From the NCBI GenBank assembly GCA_027604665.1, contig JADGIZ010000469.1, positions 1 to 13,157 on the forward strand: DNA of 13,157 nucleotides, in the 5' to 3' direction. The notes below the pieces were generated by a model, which saw only the letters and a program-made list of their open reading frames with translations, had not been told where the DNA came from and searched no databases. The position numbers and the translations under genes are program-made. The DNA comes from Polyrhizophydium stewartii. Taxonomy: Eukaryota; Chytridiomycota; Chytridiomycetes; Rhizophydiales. Below are positions 1 through 10,288 of the stretch, piece by piece; within the stretch, counting starts at the first letter, position 1, and every line of letters starts with the position of its first letter.

Positions 1-45
1 CCCGCCTGCTGCACGCCCACGCCCGCGCTGCCACCGCCGCCCACC

Positions 46-3000
46 ATGGAGGGCCGCGAGTTCCTGGCGCTCGCCACCAGCCCGCTGGTCGCCGTCGCCG
101 CCGACACCGCGACCGTGCCCGCCATCCTCGCAAAGTGCGGCGTGCCCGACGCTGTGCAGTTCCTGCGCCCGTTCGGCCTGCGCCACTGCGCCAACGGTGC
201 GTCGCCCCGCCGCAGCGGCAGCGGCAGCCGCTGCCGCCTCGTCCGCATCGGCAGTTGTGCCGCTGCCAGCTGGCCGTCCCAGCTCCTGCGCTGTCCGCAC
301 GCCGACAGAGTCCGGGCTCGATCCGGTGGCCCATGCCGCCGTCCCCGGCGCACGGCCTACCCTCGGCTCCAGCCCGCTCGCCAGCCTGTCTGCCTGCACG
401 CCGCCTGCTGCGGGTACCCTCGCAACGATCCGCGCTGACGCCGCCGACCAGTCGTCGCCCAGGACGTCCACGGCAGCAGCATCTCGCTCGATCCGTGCTT
501 TGTGCGCTTCGCCGACATCCATGCACTCGACGCCGTCGCTCCCTCCGCGCTCCTGTCGACCCTGGCTACAGAGGTCGTCTCCAAGTACGCCTCGCTCTCC
601 CACCAGCTGCCCGCCTTACGCACCGCTCAGGAAGTCGAAAAGTTCAGGCAGTCCGGTGCGTGTCCGCGGCCCTCGCGCTGCTGCGGCCGCCGCTGCTGAC
701 CGGCACGCCGCCACCAGTCAACATCGAAACCCTGACGCCCTGGTTCCAGTTCTACATCCATCTGCTCTCAAAGTACATGGGAATGTCTGAACACGAGACG
801 TTCAACCACCCCGTCGCCTGTGCGTGCGCATTCGTCATCCCGAGTCGCCTTTCTGCGCAGCTGCCGCGGGTCGCTGACAGAGAACACAGGCTTGGTCGTT
901 GTCTCGACGAGCGACCCAGATCCCGTCTCAACCGCAAAGGCGCTTCTCAACGACTCCAATCTGCCACCTTCCCTCAAGCGACCATTTGTCGATCCGTATA
1001 TCCAGCGGCTCTATCTGCTCATCCACGATGCAGAAGAGGTCCCGCATGTCGAGTAAGACACATATCTTCCATGCTGGCCGATGCTGATGAGTCGGCTTAC
1101 ACAACGCATATTCTGAAAACACAGCCCAAACGCCATACTCGCGTCCATGAAGCGCGCCTTCCCGACGCACTTGCTCGTCGTCAACTCGGCTCCTCCCACC
1201 CCCGACCAGCGGCCCGTTGTTCCGGACATTTGGTCGCCGTCGATCGCCGAGACCGCAGTGCTGCTGCGTAAAATCTCCTCCACAACGCCGCTTGCTTCGT
1301 CTGTCCCGCCGCCGCCGCAGATGAATGACCAGGGCTTTCCTGTCATCTCACCGGGCACGGCACACCCAGACACTGGCGCGAACCTCGGCTCGGGATCGTC
1401 CCTCAACCAACAGCAGTCTGTCGTCCGCGGCCAGCGCATGTCTATCTCAGACTTTTCGGGCGTCGAGACCTTCATCAGAGACTTCCTGCTCAAGCACGTC
1501 TTTGACCGCATGACCTTCATGATGCGCGAGTGGGAGCGCGACGTTGCCAGCGCGCGCCGGGGCATCTCTGGCAGGCTGTACAAGGTCGGCCTCAAGTACT
1601 TCAGCGGCTCGCGCACAGCAGCAGCGCCGCCGACGCCATTCACCGACCAGGCAACAGACCATGTCATGTGAGCCGCATCGCAGATTGGATGCCACTGACC
1701 CGCCAAAAGCACGCATGACGGCCGCTGAGACGCGCTGCAGATTCCCGTTTCTGTCTCCAGAGCTCATCATGCGCCGCCTGGGCGACTATGCGTTCATGCT
1801 GCGCGACTTCAAGTACGCCCTGTCCATCTATGAGTCAGTCAAGAAGGACTTTTCGACCAGCGAAAAGTTTGCCAAGTTCTTCGCTGGCGTGCAAGAAATG
1901 ATCGCAATCACGTCGCTCATGCTGACCGACTCGCCAAAGACCAACATTGACACGCTGGCGGACACGGTCATCCAAAACTACAGCGACGCAAAGTGCCCCC
2001 TATATTCGGCGCGCGCGGCCATGTGGATCACCGAAATGATCAAGGAGCACCACAACTACCGCGACGCCGCCAACATGCTGATCCGCTTCTCGGGAGAAGA
2101 GTCTGACCTGCGTGGCGCGTTCTTCATGGAGCAGGCGGCAATCTGCTATCTGCGCACCACGCCGCCCATGCCGCGTAGCTATACCTTCCATCTGATGCTC
2201 GCCTCAAACAGATTTTCAAAATGCGGGTTGGTAAGTCGAGCGCTGACTTGGACAGACGCTGGTTCGGCTGCGTACTGACCATGGAGTCGACCCATGCAGC
2301 GAAACCACGCACAGCGCAACTATCTCACCACGCTTGAGGCATACAGCGGACTCAACTGGACGCTCATTGAGGACCACATCAACTTTGCACTCGGTCGGCA
2401 ACTCTTCCACCAGGGCAACGTCCAGAATGCGATGGACCACTTTGTCAAACTCCTGCGCAAGAGCCGCCAGAGCGCCGCCGGCCAGCGCGCGTATCTTGCA
2501 GAGTTCTTGTATATTTACCAGCAGCTTGCTGCCGGCACCGACTCGCAGGCGCTCGACTCGCCGATCCAGTCGATTCCGCTGCCCACGATCCAGGACTCGG
2601 ATGTGACCGTGTACTCGCGCCGCAGCAGCACCGGCGACGTTGCGGGCACTTTGCCTGGCACCCCGGCCGGCCAAACCGGCGGGCTGTCCGCTGCGGGATT
2701 GCTGTCGCAGCAGCACGGCGGGTCGGCGTCAGGAGACGACGACGGCGCATGGGAGCTCCTTGAGCAGCAGCTTCTCGAGTTTGTTGCACAGTCTGGGTCT
2801 TCTGCTCCAGCCGGCTCGGGGGCAGCTGGGTCCACGCGGCGCAAGCAGCCGCTCCCTGGCAACGTCACCCTCGTGCAGACAAGCCCCGACGCGTCAACGT
2901 CGACGGCGGTCGGAGGTGCTCTGCATGCCTGCACCACTGACCCAGCCACGAAGCAGATGTGCTGACAGCCGCTTGCTCCTTGCTCTGCAGAGCCCGTCAC

Positions 3001-5639
3001 CGTCAGTTTCCAGTGGCAGAACCCGCTGCAGGTGCCGATTCCGACCAACAACGTCTTCTTGGAGTGCACTTTCGGCGACCAGCCCGAGACGCACACCGAG
3101 TTGCAGATCCTGCCCAACGGCGATGTCCCAAGCCGCATCGCGCGGCCCGAGTTCGAGCTCGAAGTTCTGCACGATGTTTCGCTCGACTCGGGCGAGAAGC
3201 GCCAGGTGCGGCGTGCCGCTGGCTTGCTTCCGGATGTCTTGCGAATCTGCAATGCGGCCCGACCAGCTCACGCGCCTCCCGCCCCCTCGCAGGTCAACCT
3301 AAAGATCTACCCAATGCAAGAAGGCGAGATCACGGTCATTGGCGTCCGCTACCTGCTCTGCGGCGTCATCCCGTCATTCCGGCGCTTCCAGAAGCGCGGC
3401 CGGCGTCTCAACGACACGCCCGCCCAGCGGCAGGATCCCAACGGCGTGTATGCACCTGACGTGTCGCTCAAGATCTCGGTCACCCCGCCGATGCCGGTCC
3501 TGGACGTCGTGTTCCACTCGTTCCCCGAGTCGATGCTTCTTGGCCAAGTGGTGCAGGTGGCTCTCGAGCTCAACAACAAGGGCACGCGCGGACTCAAGAA
3601 TCTCTTTGTTAAGCCGAGCCATCCCACCGCGTTCTGCTTTGGTGACGGCACCTCGATCGAGCTCCCCAGCTATGGTAAGTGCCCGCGGCTTGGGGATCAC
3701 CGTGACCTCTGCTCGTGCAGCTGACGCCGCAGATGGCAGCTCCGATTCTCACCAAGTCCGAAGCAACGCTGCACGAGACCATGGTCGTCGCCAACACGCT
3801 CGAGGACGACTCGGCCGTCGCGCTTCAGCTGCCTCTCCCGGACGACGCGACAACGGCATCGCTCACGCCAAACTCCAAGGAATCGCTTGCGCGAGGGGTC
3901 CTGCCTCCCTCGCAGACGACGCTTGTTCCAGTCTGGCTGCGGGCCGACAAGCCCGGCAGGCACTCGTTCAAGCTGCTGTTCATGTACCAGTCCGAGAACC
4001 AGGGCAGTTACCGGACGCTGCGCTGCAATCTGTCGCTGCAGGTCTATCCGTCTCTGCGCATCAACACGTTCACGCGCACAAGCCTGACGACGCTCAACGA
4101 GTTTATCCTCGGCATCGAAATGGAGAACCTGCATCCGTCGCTCGCGCTCACGTTCCGCCAGATCACCTCGATCAGCCCGTCGTGGCAAATTGAGCCGCTT
4201 GTTGCCGAGTGGGTGTCATGCGCGCGTGCAAGATCGCGCGAATGCTCGCCGTCGCTGACCATGGATCATTCAGCGAGAAGCCGCAGGCGTGCCACCTGGC
4301 GCCGCAGCAGACGCAGTATCACTACTTCCGCATCAGGCGCTGGGCAGATCGACCGCCGCTGGTCGTGCACCAGTCACCTGAGATGCTCACGACGACGGCC
4401 ATTGAGCGGCTGCTGCTCCAGGAGGATCCAGTTCCGCTGACGCCGCCCAACATTGAGCTCTGCATCCGCAGTCTGGGCACGGTGAGTGCATGCATCCCGG
4501 CCACCATTTTTGGCATCTGCTCGAGGCAGTCGCAGCTGACGCGTTGCCCCCCCCCCAAACGCAGCCGCGCAATTTGTCAACGTCCAAGTCGTTCCCGCTC
4601 GACTCCTTGATGCACTCGCAGCGGTACTCGGCGCGCATGGCGCACCTGCGCCAGCAGTATCCAGGGCTGTCGCAGTCGCAGCTGCACCAGCTCTTCACAC
4701 TGATCTGGACCGACGACCTGGATCTTGCCTTCTTTTGGGAATCGCCCACGTCGCAGCAGCGCGGGCATCTCGCGCTGTCGGGCATCAACCTGTGCCTGTA
4801 CTCGCCGCTGCCCGTGTCGGCGTGGCTGGGCCATCTGGATGCCAAGACGTTGATTGGCCGCGCGCTGTTCAGCGCAACCGTGCGCGAGCGCAAGGCCCTG
4901 ATCCAGAGCTTTGTCAAGTCGCGCGGGAGCGCTGGCGGCGCCAAGGACTCGAGTCCCGTGCGCGTCATCGTCAAGACCGAGCCGCAAGTGACTTTGGACG
5001 AGAGCGGGTGAGCTGCGCTTTGTTTCCGGCGTGGACCCAAGTTGCGCGCTTGCTGACTCTGGCGCGCAGCAATGCATCTGTCTCGGTGTTTGTGACGCTT
5101 GGCAACACCTCGTGGATGCACATTGCCGAGTATGCGTTTGAGGCCGTGTCCCCGAGGCGAGCAGCGGCGTGCATGGCGCAAAAGGCGACTATTTGCTGAC
5201 GCCGCGGCTCGTATTGGACAGCTCGAGCCCGCACCTGACCACGCTCGGGAACGATCCCGCCGCGGACCAGGCTCCCAACTTTGCGTGGGTCGGCCAGACC
5301 CAGTTTTATGGCACGCTGGATCCCGAGGGCCAGACGCAGATCGAGCTGCATGCGTGCTTCTGCGCCGCGGGCTTGTTTGACGTCAACCGCTGGCGCCTGA
5401 GCGTGACGCTGTCGTTCTCGCCCGAGGCGCTGCGTGCTGCTGCCGCGTCGTCGCCGCAGTCGTCCAAGTCGGCCGCCTTAACGGCCGCCACAGCGGCGGG
5501 ATCTGGGTCGCCGACCGCCAGCTCTTCAGAGAAGCGCACGTCACTCACGTACATCCAGGTGCCGACCATGGCACAGCAGGTGCTGGTTGTTGCCGACGAG
5601 CCAAAACTTGCTTCGTCTCTTGCAACCCCGCAGCAGTGA
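46..5639 (+). CDS. TRAPPC8: TRAPPC8 / Trs85-type TRAPP complex subunit, 14 exons
   Basis: Predicted subunit of the TRAPP III tethering complex, which acts with Rab1/Ypt1 in ER-Golgi traffic and autophagy (family knowledge). Exons: 46-196, 452-655, 718-819, 890-1052, 1125-1667, 1741-2230, 2300-2915, 2991-3205, 3293-3674, 3740-4208, 4274-4481, 4565-5007, 5070-5129, 5222-5639. They sum to 4464 nt with all phases matching, giving 1487 aa (human about 1435). Family hallmarks seen: TPWFQFYIHLLSKYMGMSEH (about residue 125), a helical-repeat region with LRGAFFMEQAA and FHLMLASNRFSKCG (about 510-550), WTLIEDHINFALGRQ (about 575), EPVTVSFQWQNPLQ opening the beta-sandwich half (757 on), and FAWVGQTQFYGTL near the C terminus. 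The start ATG has an excellent context (CCACCATGG); the frame is open upstream, so a longer N terminus is possible. The acceptor at 3739 is the least certain junction. Confidence 0.93.
197..451 (+). other. TRAPPC8 intron 1, unusually long (255 nt)
   Basis: Starts GTGCGT and ends GCTGAC-GCCGCCGACCAG. It joins the LRPFGLRHCAN end of exon 1 to VAQDVHGSSISLDP in exon 2, continuous in the family alignment I recall. It is three to four times longer than the other introns of this gene and begins with a CGCAGCGGCAG-type triplet-rich tract. I see no extra exon in it. The in-frame reading ends at the TGA inside the branch-site motif. Confidence 0.75.
3206..3292 (+). other. TRAPPC8 intron 8, 87 nt, frame-neutral and stop-free
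   Basis: Donor GTGCGG, acceptor CCCCTCGCAG, phase 0. Removing it joins SLDSGEKRQ to VNLKIYPMQEGEI, matching the spacing in the family. The intron is 29 codons long and has no stop in frame, so retention would insert 29 residues without truncation. Confidence 0.75.
4547..4556 (+). repeat. C10 homopolymer in the 3' tract of TRAPPC8 intron 11
   Basis: A run of ten C lies between a GCTGACGCG branch-site motif and the AAACGCAG acceptor of the intron 4482-4564. It serves as the pyrimidine tract. Its length may be imprecise, as long homopolymers often are, but it is intronic and does not affect the reading frame. Confidence 0.85.
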
Positions 5640-5751
5640 CCTGAACCAACCGCACGCCGGACAGAGTAAAAGCATCGTTTCATGGATGTGTATCTTCCTG
5701 TCGCCCCCCCCCCGCACGCAACGCCGCGCGCAACAAATGCGTCGGTGCTGG
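5640..5751. other. Convergent intergenic gap TRAPPC8 / NNF1
   Basis: 112 nt between the TGA of TRAPPC8 and the TGA of NNF1 on the opposite strand; it must hold both 3' ends. It contains AGAGTAAAAGCATCG, the only A-rich stretch, and a C10 run at 5704-5713 (G10 on the NNF1 strand). No AATAAA and no gene are seen. Confidence 0.7.
5704..5713 (+). repeat. C10 homopolymer in the convergent 3' gap
   Basis: Ten consecutive C (ten G on the minus strand) about 65 nt after the TRAPPC8 stop and 39 nt past the NNF1 stop. It lies in the presumed 3' UTR or terminator region of both genes. Function unknown. Confidence 0.8.
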
Positions 5752-6808
5752 TCATGCCAGCCGGACCATCTGGCCCTCGGGGCCGAATCCAAGCGGCGGC
5801 GGCGGCAACAACGCCACTCGGGCTTCGCGGCACTGCATTATGGTCTTGCGCAAGGCCTCCTGCTTCTCCAAAATGCGCCTCTGCTGAACATCATTGCGTC
5901 CCGTCAACTGCAGCAGATATGCAGTGTCAGCCGTCCATCGCTCGGCAGCGAGCAGCGAACAGCAATCAGCGAGACGCCCAACCTCCTTGAGCTTGTAAAT
6001 CAACCGCTCGAGCTCCATCTTCTTGATCTTGTACCGCTGGGCGATAATGGCGGCGATCGGGGCCGGCCGACTGACCGCGCATCACCAATGAAGCAACCAG
6101 CCCAGCGTCAACGATCGAGTGAAGCGCTGGCTCGTACGCCAGCCCGTTTTCGTCCTCACTCTCTGTCGACCTCCTGCTTGGGCATGTGCGCGACGGCTTC
6201 TGTGAGCGCGTCGAGCTCGTCGAGCTTGACGTCGACGCCGCGCTGCGCGACAAGCTGCTGGAACACATCCTGCACACATCAGCGACATCAGACGCCAGTC
6301 AGCACGCACAGCGCCCCATGCCCGAACCAGCGAGCGAGCGAGCCGGCGGGCGTCGGGCTTGCCATGGCCGACTGCTCAAAGTGCGCCACCGCGGCGTCGC
6401 GGGCCTCGGCAAGCGCCTTGGGATTGTCCCGCGCCAGCTGCGGGAAGCTCTTCTCGAAGCTCTCGTGGCTGCAGGCCACGATGGGTGGTGGTTCGGAAGG
6501 CGGAAGGCGCGTGAGGCCGTTGGCGCGCGAGCGCAGCCGTCAGCGGACAGCGTCGCCCCAGCAGCGTTCGGACACGAGCGCAGCGCGGACCTGCAGTCCT
6601 TGGCGACGCCGCGCACCGCGTGCTCCATGGCCAGCGCGAGCTTGCGCATGCGCGGCCCGTGGTGTGACGCCGGCTGAGAGGCGGGCTCCGCCTGCGCAGC
6701 GGCTGCGCCAGCGCTCGGCCCGCCGAGCGGCCCCGCCGCGGCCGCCGGTGTGTTCGCGGAAAGCATCTCTTCGAGCAAGTTGGGCAACAGCCCCGGACGA
6801 GACGACAT
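5752..6808 (-). CDS. NNF1: Nnf1/PMF1-type MIND (Mis12) kinetochore subunit, 4 exons
   Basis: Predicted subunit of the MIND/Mis12 complex, which links CENP-C and inner-kinetochore proteins to Ndc80 (family knowledge). Exons in transcription order: 6808-6591, 6468-6363, 6269-6160, 6070-5752; 753 nt in frame, 250 aa. The signature is spread over three exons: ALAMEHAVRGVAKDC, then HESFEKSFPQLARDNP (residues 74-89), then VFQQLVAQRG followed by KLDELDALTEA (111-133), matching the Nnf1 pattern F-x2-FP ... EF-x2-I ... LNELD. Exon 4 begins RPAPIAAIIAQRYKIKK and continues as a long coiled coil ending near EKQEALRKTIMQCREARV, as in PMF1. Residues 15-50 are Ala/Gly/Pro-rich linker. The second intron needs a GC donor. 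An in-frame ATG at 6850 would add 14 residues and leave only 9 nt after the MRE11 stop. Confidence 0.82.
6270..6362 (-). other. NNF1 intron 2 with GC-AG boundaries
   Basis: No GT near the point where conservation ends fits the phase. GCAAGC immediately after ATG (M108) does, with acceptor GATGTGTGCAG. The join EQSAM-DVFQQLVAQRG restores the exact spacing to LDELD expected of Nnf1. It carries GTGCTGACTGG, a branch-site candidate like those of neighbouring introns. Confidence 0.65.
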
Positions 6809-6859
6809 CGCGCAGTCCGCAAAGCGTCTCGCCGTGCGGCGCTCGTTCATTCCGCGTGT
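6809..6859 (-). other. MRE11-NNF1 intergenic gap, 51 nt
   Basis: Only 51 nt separate the MRE11 TGA from the NNF1 ATG, on the same strand. It contains the alternative in-frame NNF1 ATG at 6850. No TATA-like element is seen, so the NNF1 promoter probably overlaps the MRE11 3' exon. Confidence 0.7.
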
Positions 6860-9800
6860 TCAGCGCTTGCGTGTGCGTTTGATGGTGCTTGCCTGCGACA
6901 GCGCGGGTCCCGCAGCCGAGCCGGTGCTCATCTGGCTCGACGAGCCAAAGTTGAGCGTCGTCTGGCGCTTGCTTCCGCCGAGCGACGCCCCCGCCAGCAG
7001 CGACGAAGGCAGCTCTCTGGGCGCGAGAGACACTCGGAGTCAGCATTCATCGCGCGAGCCGCCGGCATATCCCGCCGCCACCTTGACCCACCGCTTGCGA
7101 ACACGGCCCGCCGTCGATGCAGGCGTCGGCGCGACAAACGACTGTCCCGACGCAGGCGGCTCCACATCCTCGAGATCATCTGCGATGCGGTCGTTCTCGA
7201 GATCGTCGTGAGCATCCTCGGGCGTCTCTGCAATGATCTCGTTCATCCGAGACGACCGCGAGGTCGCCGCGCTGGGGGCGGGTGCAGGTGCCTGCCGCCG
7301 TGCACGCTTTATCGGTGCCGTCGGCGGCACCGAGTCGTCGCCAAGAATCGAGTCTTGCGTGTCGGTGCTTTTCAACGCAGCCGCACGCTTCCCACCAGCT
7401 TTGGCCGACGGCCGTGCAGCCGCTGCTGGTGCAGGTCCAGCCGCGCCGCCCCGGCGCGAGGCAGCCCCAGGTCTGGATCCGCGCGCTCGGGAAGGCGCGG
7501 CGTCGCCGCCCCACTCGCCGCCGTCGATATCCATGCTGTCCTGCACACGCCTTGTCGCGCCGCGCTTGGCCGTGCTCCGCAATGGTGCCTTTGTCCGCGA
7601 GATCCTGTCATCGTCATCATCGTTTTCGTCCTCGCCGTCGTTGTAGTTGTTATCAGCGGCCTCAAATTCAAGATCGTTCTCGTCATCGTCCGAATCCGCC
7701 AGCGCTTCCCGCACATATGCGCCACGACGACCGGCAGCAGATGCAGCCGCACGCGGCCGCGCAGCAGCGCTGCGTCCAGCCGCTGTTGGTTTGCGACGCT
7801 GGTCAACCCTCCACGCGTCCATCTCGAGAAAGTCGTCTGGGTCGTCAATGGCAACGCGCCGCACGCCGCGCACGGCATCCAAGCCTCGGCGCTGGTCAGA
7901 GCGGCGTGCGTCTTCAACCGTCCGCTCGCGAGTAGCGTACGCCTGAACCATGGTATCCTTGACACGCGCAATCTCTTCGCGCAGCTCCTGATCGTCCAGC
8001 TCGGCCGGCTGCCCCGCGTCGCCATCGCCTGCGTCGGACATGCTGTCGGGTACGACGCGCGCATCGGAGCGGGCTTGAGACGGCGCAATGCGAGCCGAAA
8101 CAGCCTTCTTCGTCTCGGCCAGCGTGCGGTCTAGGAACGTGCTCACTGCGTCTTTGTCGTTCTTCTCGACTTGGTTGAGCACAGCATCGGCCAGTTCGTT
8201 TTCGGGCAGGATCTCGAGCTTCTGCGCCTCGAGATACTGCAATACAAGGTCTTCGATGGTCGTGTGGTCGAGCTCGTCGGGCATGATCGGCTTCAGCGGC
8301 TCGTTGATCTCCGCGGATTTCACTGCACCGCGAAGCAGGCGCCAGTGTTAGCTTTCAAACGGCGGCAGATTCGCAGGGCCAAGCAGAAGCAGACAGACCG
8401 CGCGTTGCTGTGCGCTTGCGATAGAAGCTCAATATCTCCTTGGGATTGGCGACCTTGTCGATATAGTTTTGCCCGAACCGCTGCGGATTGAACGTCGTAA
8501 ATCCGCCGCTGTATTCGACCTGGTGGCCGCGGGCAGTGTCAGCATGCAGCAAACGTGACTGGCGGCACTGCAAGAGGGCCAACCTTGAGCCGAATGAGAG
8601 GCTTGGGGAAAAGCTCGTCCGCGAGATCGGGGTTGAGCTCCTTCCAGCTGCCGCGCGCGCGCTCGATCATCTCAGCAACCTTTTGCTGAAGGAACTCGTT
8701 GACGGCGGTCTGGTCCTTGGCATACAGCTCGGGCACGCTGTCGAGCACAACCTCGTCCATCACAAACGGCCGCACCGTTCGGAGTCGAACCTTCTCGATG
8801 GCAAACGTGGTCCCCTTGATGCTCAGAATGCCCACGTGTCTGCAGGTGTCGGGAATGTATTTGCGTCAGCGGAGATGCAACATCACATTCTTTCAACTAC
8901 TCCTGCATACTTTGTGGCCGCCTCGCCTTCGCACAGCGACGTGGCAACAGACGATCCGGGCTGCGTGACAAAGAGATCCTTGGACTCGTTGATCTGCGGG
9001 TCAATGAGACACTGGTGCTCGTGGCCCCAGAGCACGAGATGCAGAAAGTCGGCGAGATATGTCTCCGGGATAAAGTTGTTGCGGCCGTGCGCAACTCTGA
9101 GGGTGAGTCCAGTAAGACACTGTCCGCGAGAGCGAGTTTGGAAGACATGCACGACGCACCGGTTTTGGTGGAGCACCATCATGTTGAACCACTCTGTTTC
9201 CTGCTGCTTGGGGCGATGCATGTAGACCCTGCGGTCGCGGAACAGGCGGTTGAGCCGCTCGTCCCGCACGTTGCCGAGGCCGTATAGAGCGAGACGCGAG
9301 CCGCCCTTGCGCAGCAGCACGGGCTTGATGTGGACTTCGTCGAGAGTCGCCTGACGGCCAAAGTAGTTGACCAGGCCTGCGACCGAGAGCACCTCGAGTG
9401 CGCACAGGTTGCCGCCCTGCGCAATGCCGCGTGAGGCACCATCGCAGAGACCTCGTCCCCGCGAGCCGCGCGGGCACTCACGCCAGACGGGTCGTCATGG
9501 TTGCCATGGATCGAGAACACGGGAATCGAGACGTTGAAGTTGGGGTCCTGGTAGTTGACGGTGGCGAAGCTGCGGCGGCCGAGGAGGTGCGTCGTCGTCA
9601 GATGCTCCATTTGTCGGCGGGCTGCGTGCTGGCGACATCAAGCACCCACCGGTCCGGAAAGTTCTCGCTCTGATCGCTGAGAATGTCGATATGGCACGGC
9701 CGGTCGCCGAGGCAGTACTGCCGCAGCAGCGTCATGGCCGTGTGGAAGCTGCGCTGCGACGGCTTGTTGTCGTGGAACAGGTCGCCGCCCAGCAGGATCA

Positions 9801-10170
9801 TGTCGACCTGTCCGAGGAAGCAAGGGCGGCGGCGGCGGCGGCGACGGTGGCCGAAACAGCGTCACCAGCGGCAGCAGCGGCGGCGGCAGCGGTGACGGCA
9901 GCGATAGCAGCGGCCCAGGACACAGCCAGCACGGCCGTTGAGCGGGGCGGCAGGGTCAGCTGCATGCCGCGCTGCCGAGCGCTGCCATCGCCGGAGCACC
10001 TCGTGGTCGTGGGCGAGCTGCAGGATCTCCTCAAAGGTGTTGAACGAGTCGTCGCCGCGGACGGGGTCCTTCTCCATGTAGCCGAGGTGGTTGTCCGTCG
10101 CCATGAGGATGCGGAACGTGTCCGCGGGCGTGAAGTACTCGTCCGGGTCGACGGACCCCTGTGCGCTCAT
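6860..10170 (-). CDS. MRE11: MRE11 double-strand-break repair nuclease, 9 exons
   Basis: Mn-dependent phosphoesterase of the MRE11-RAD50-NBS1/Xrs2 complex; it processes DNA ends in repair, telomere maintenance and meiosis (family knowledge). Exons: 10170-10000, 9807-9650, 9569-9482, 9416-9160, 9096-8911, 8839-8584, 8519-8399, 8322-7092, 7016-6860; 2625 nt in frame, 874 aa (human about 708). All phosphoesterase motifs are present: [12 protein letters not shown] (D26, H28), LLGGDLFH (D66), [11 protein letters not shown] (N133, H134, D135), VLHQN (H222) and WGHEH (H250, H252). The capping domain contains HVGILSIKG and VEYSGGF, then [16 protein letters not shown]50-binding-like helical segment follows (about 430-490). 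The tail from about 490 is disordered: an acidic block (621-651), Ala/Arg/Pro-rich stretches, KRARRQ and a basic end KRTRKR. It appears catalytically intact. Confidence 0.96.
9097..9159 (-). other. MRE11 intron 4, 63 nt, frame-neutral and stop-free
   Basis: Donor GTGCGTCG, acceptor CACCCTCAG. Splicing joins VLHQNR to [11 protein letters not shown], matching the family (human reads HQNR then an HG-x-TNFIPE block). Unspliced, the frame stays open and 21 residues are inserted just after the HQN metal-binding motif. Confidence 0.8.
9808..9999 (-). other. MRE11 intron 1, 192 nt, GCN-triplet rich
   Basis: Donor GTGCTC after LAHDHE, acceptor CTCGGACAG before VDMILLGGD. It is about three times longer than the other MRE11 introns. 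Much of it is an imperfect GCC/GCT/GCA triplet tract. The in-frame reading hits a stop at 9862, so it must be removed. Confidence 0.85.
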
Positions 10171-10185
10171 GTCTGGATGGTCAAA

Positions 10186-10207
10186 GTGCGGAATAATCTA
10201 ATCGCAC
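10186..10207. repeat. Inverted repeat GTGCG...CGCAC
   Basis: Five-base perfect arms around a 12-nt AT-rich loop, 16 nt upstream of the MRE11 ATG. It reuses the core of the stronger hairpin at 10273-10288. Confidence 0.5.
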
Positions 10208-10272
10208 CGACCAGCAAATGGCCTCAGGTGCCCGATCAATACTCCGAAACTCACTCATTGAGAACTTTGAAT

Positions 10273-10288
10273 GGTGCGGATTCGCACC
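10273..10288. repeat. Perfect hairpin GGTGCG-GATT-CGCACC
   Basis: Six-base arms with a 4-nt loop, between the zinc-ribbon gene's stop and MRE11. It could be an RNA hairpin in a 3' UTR or a dyad for a DNA-binding factor; the sequence alone does not decide. Confidence 0.6.

Noticed and set aside
135..1271. A 378-codon open frame overlapping TRAPPC8 exons 1-5.
   Set aside because: Only the short piece matching exon 3 belongs to the TRAPPC8 model; the rest is out-of-frame Arg/Pro/Ala-rich sequence.
5130..5221. Apparent frameshift near the 3' end of TRAPPC8, where the reading moves from one frame to another around CCCC at 5150.
   Set aside because: A 92-nt intron with donor GTATGCG, branch motif GCTGAC and acceptor GGACAG resolves the phase exactly and gives better family spacing before FAWVGQTQ.
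6082..6160. An alternative NNF1 reading frame containing EPALHSIVDAGL, faintly like the PMF1 region after LDELD.
   Set aside because: No splice pair joins it in phase. The GTGAGG donor at 6159 and the acceptor at 6071 give a clean exon whose sequence (PIAAIIAQRYKIKK onward) aligns better with the PMF1 coiled coil.
5587..6882. A 431-codon plus-strand open frame opposite NNF1.
   Set aside because: It is low-complexity, Ala/Arg/Ser-rich translation of the antisense of a GC-rich gene, with no recognisable domain. The minus strand carries a clear conserved protein.
6934..6960. A PCNA-interacting PIP box in the MRE11 C terminus (QTTLNFG).
   Set aside because: A PIP box needs Q-x2-L-x2 followed by two aromatics; here the single Phe is one position early and is followed by Gly.
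7208..8134. A 308-codon plus-strand open frame opposite MRE11 exon 8.
   Set aside because: It is a shadow of the low-complexity MRE11 tail, with no domain and biased composition.
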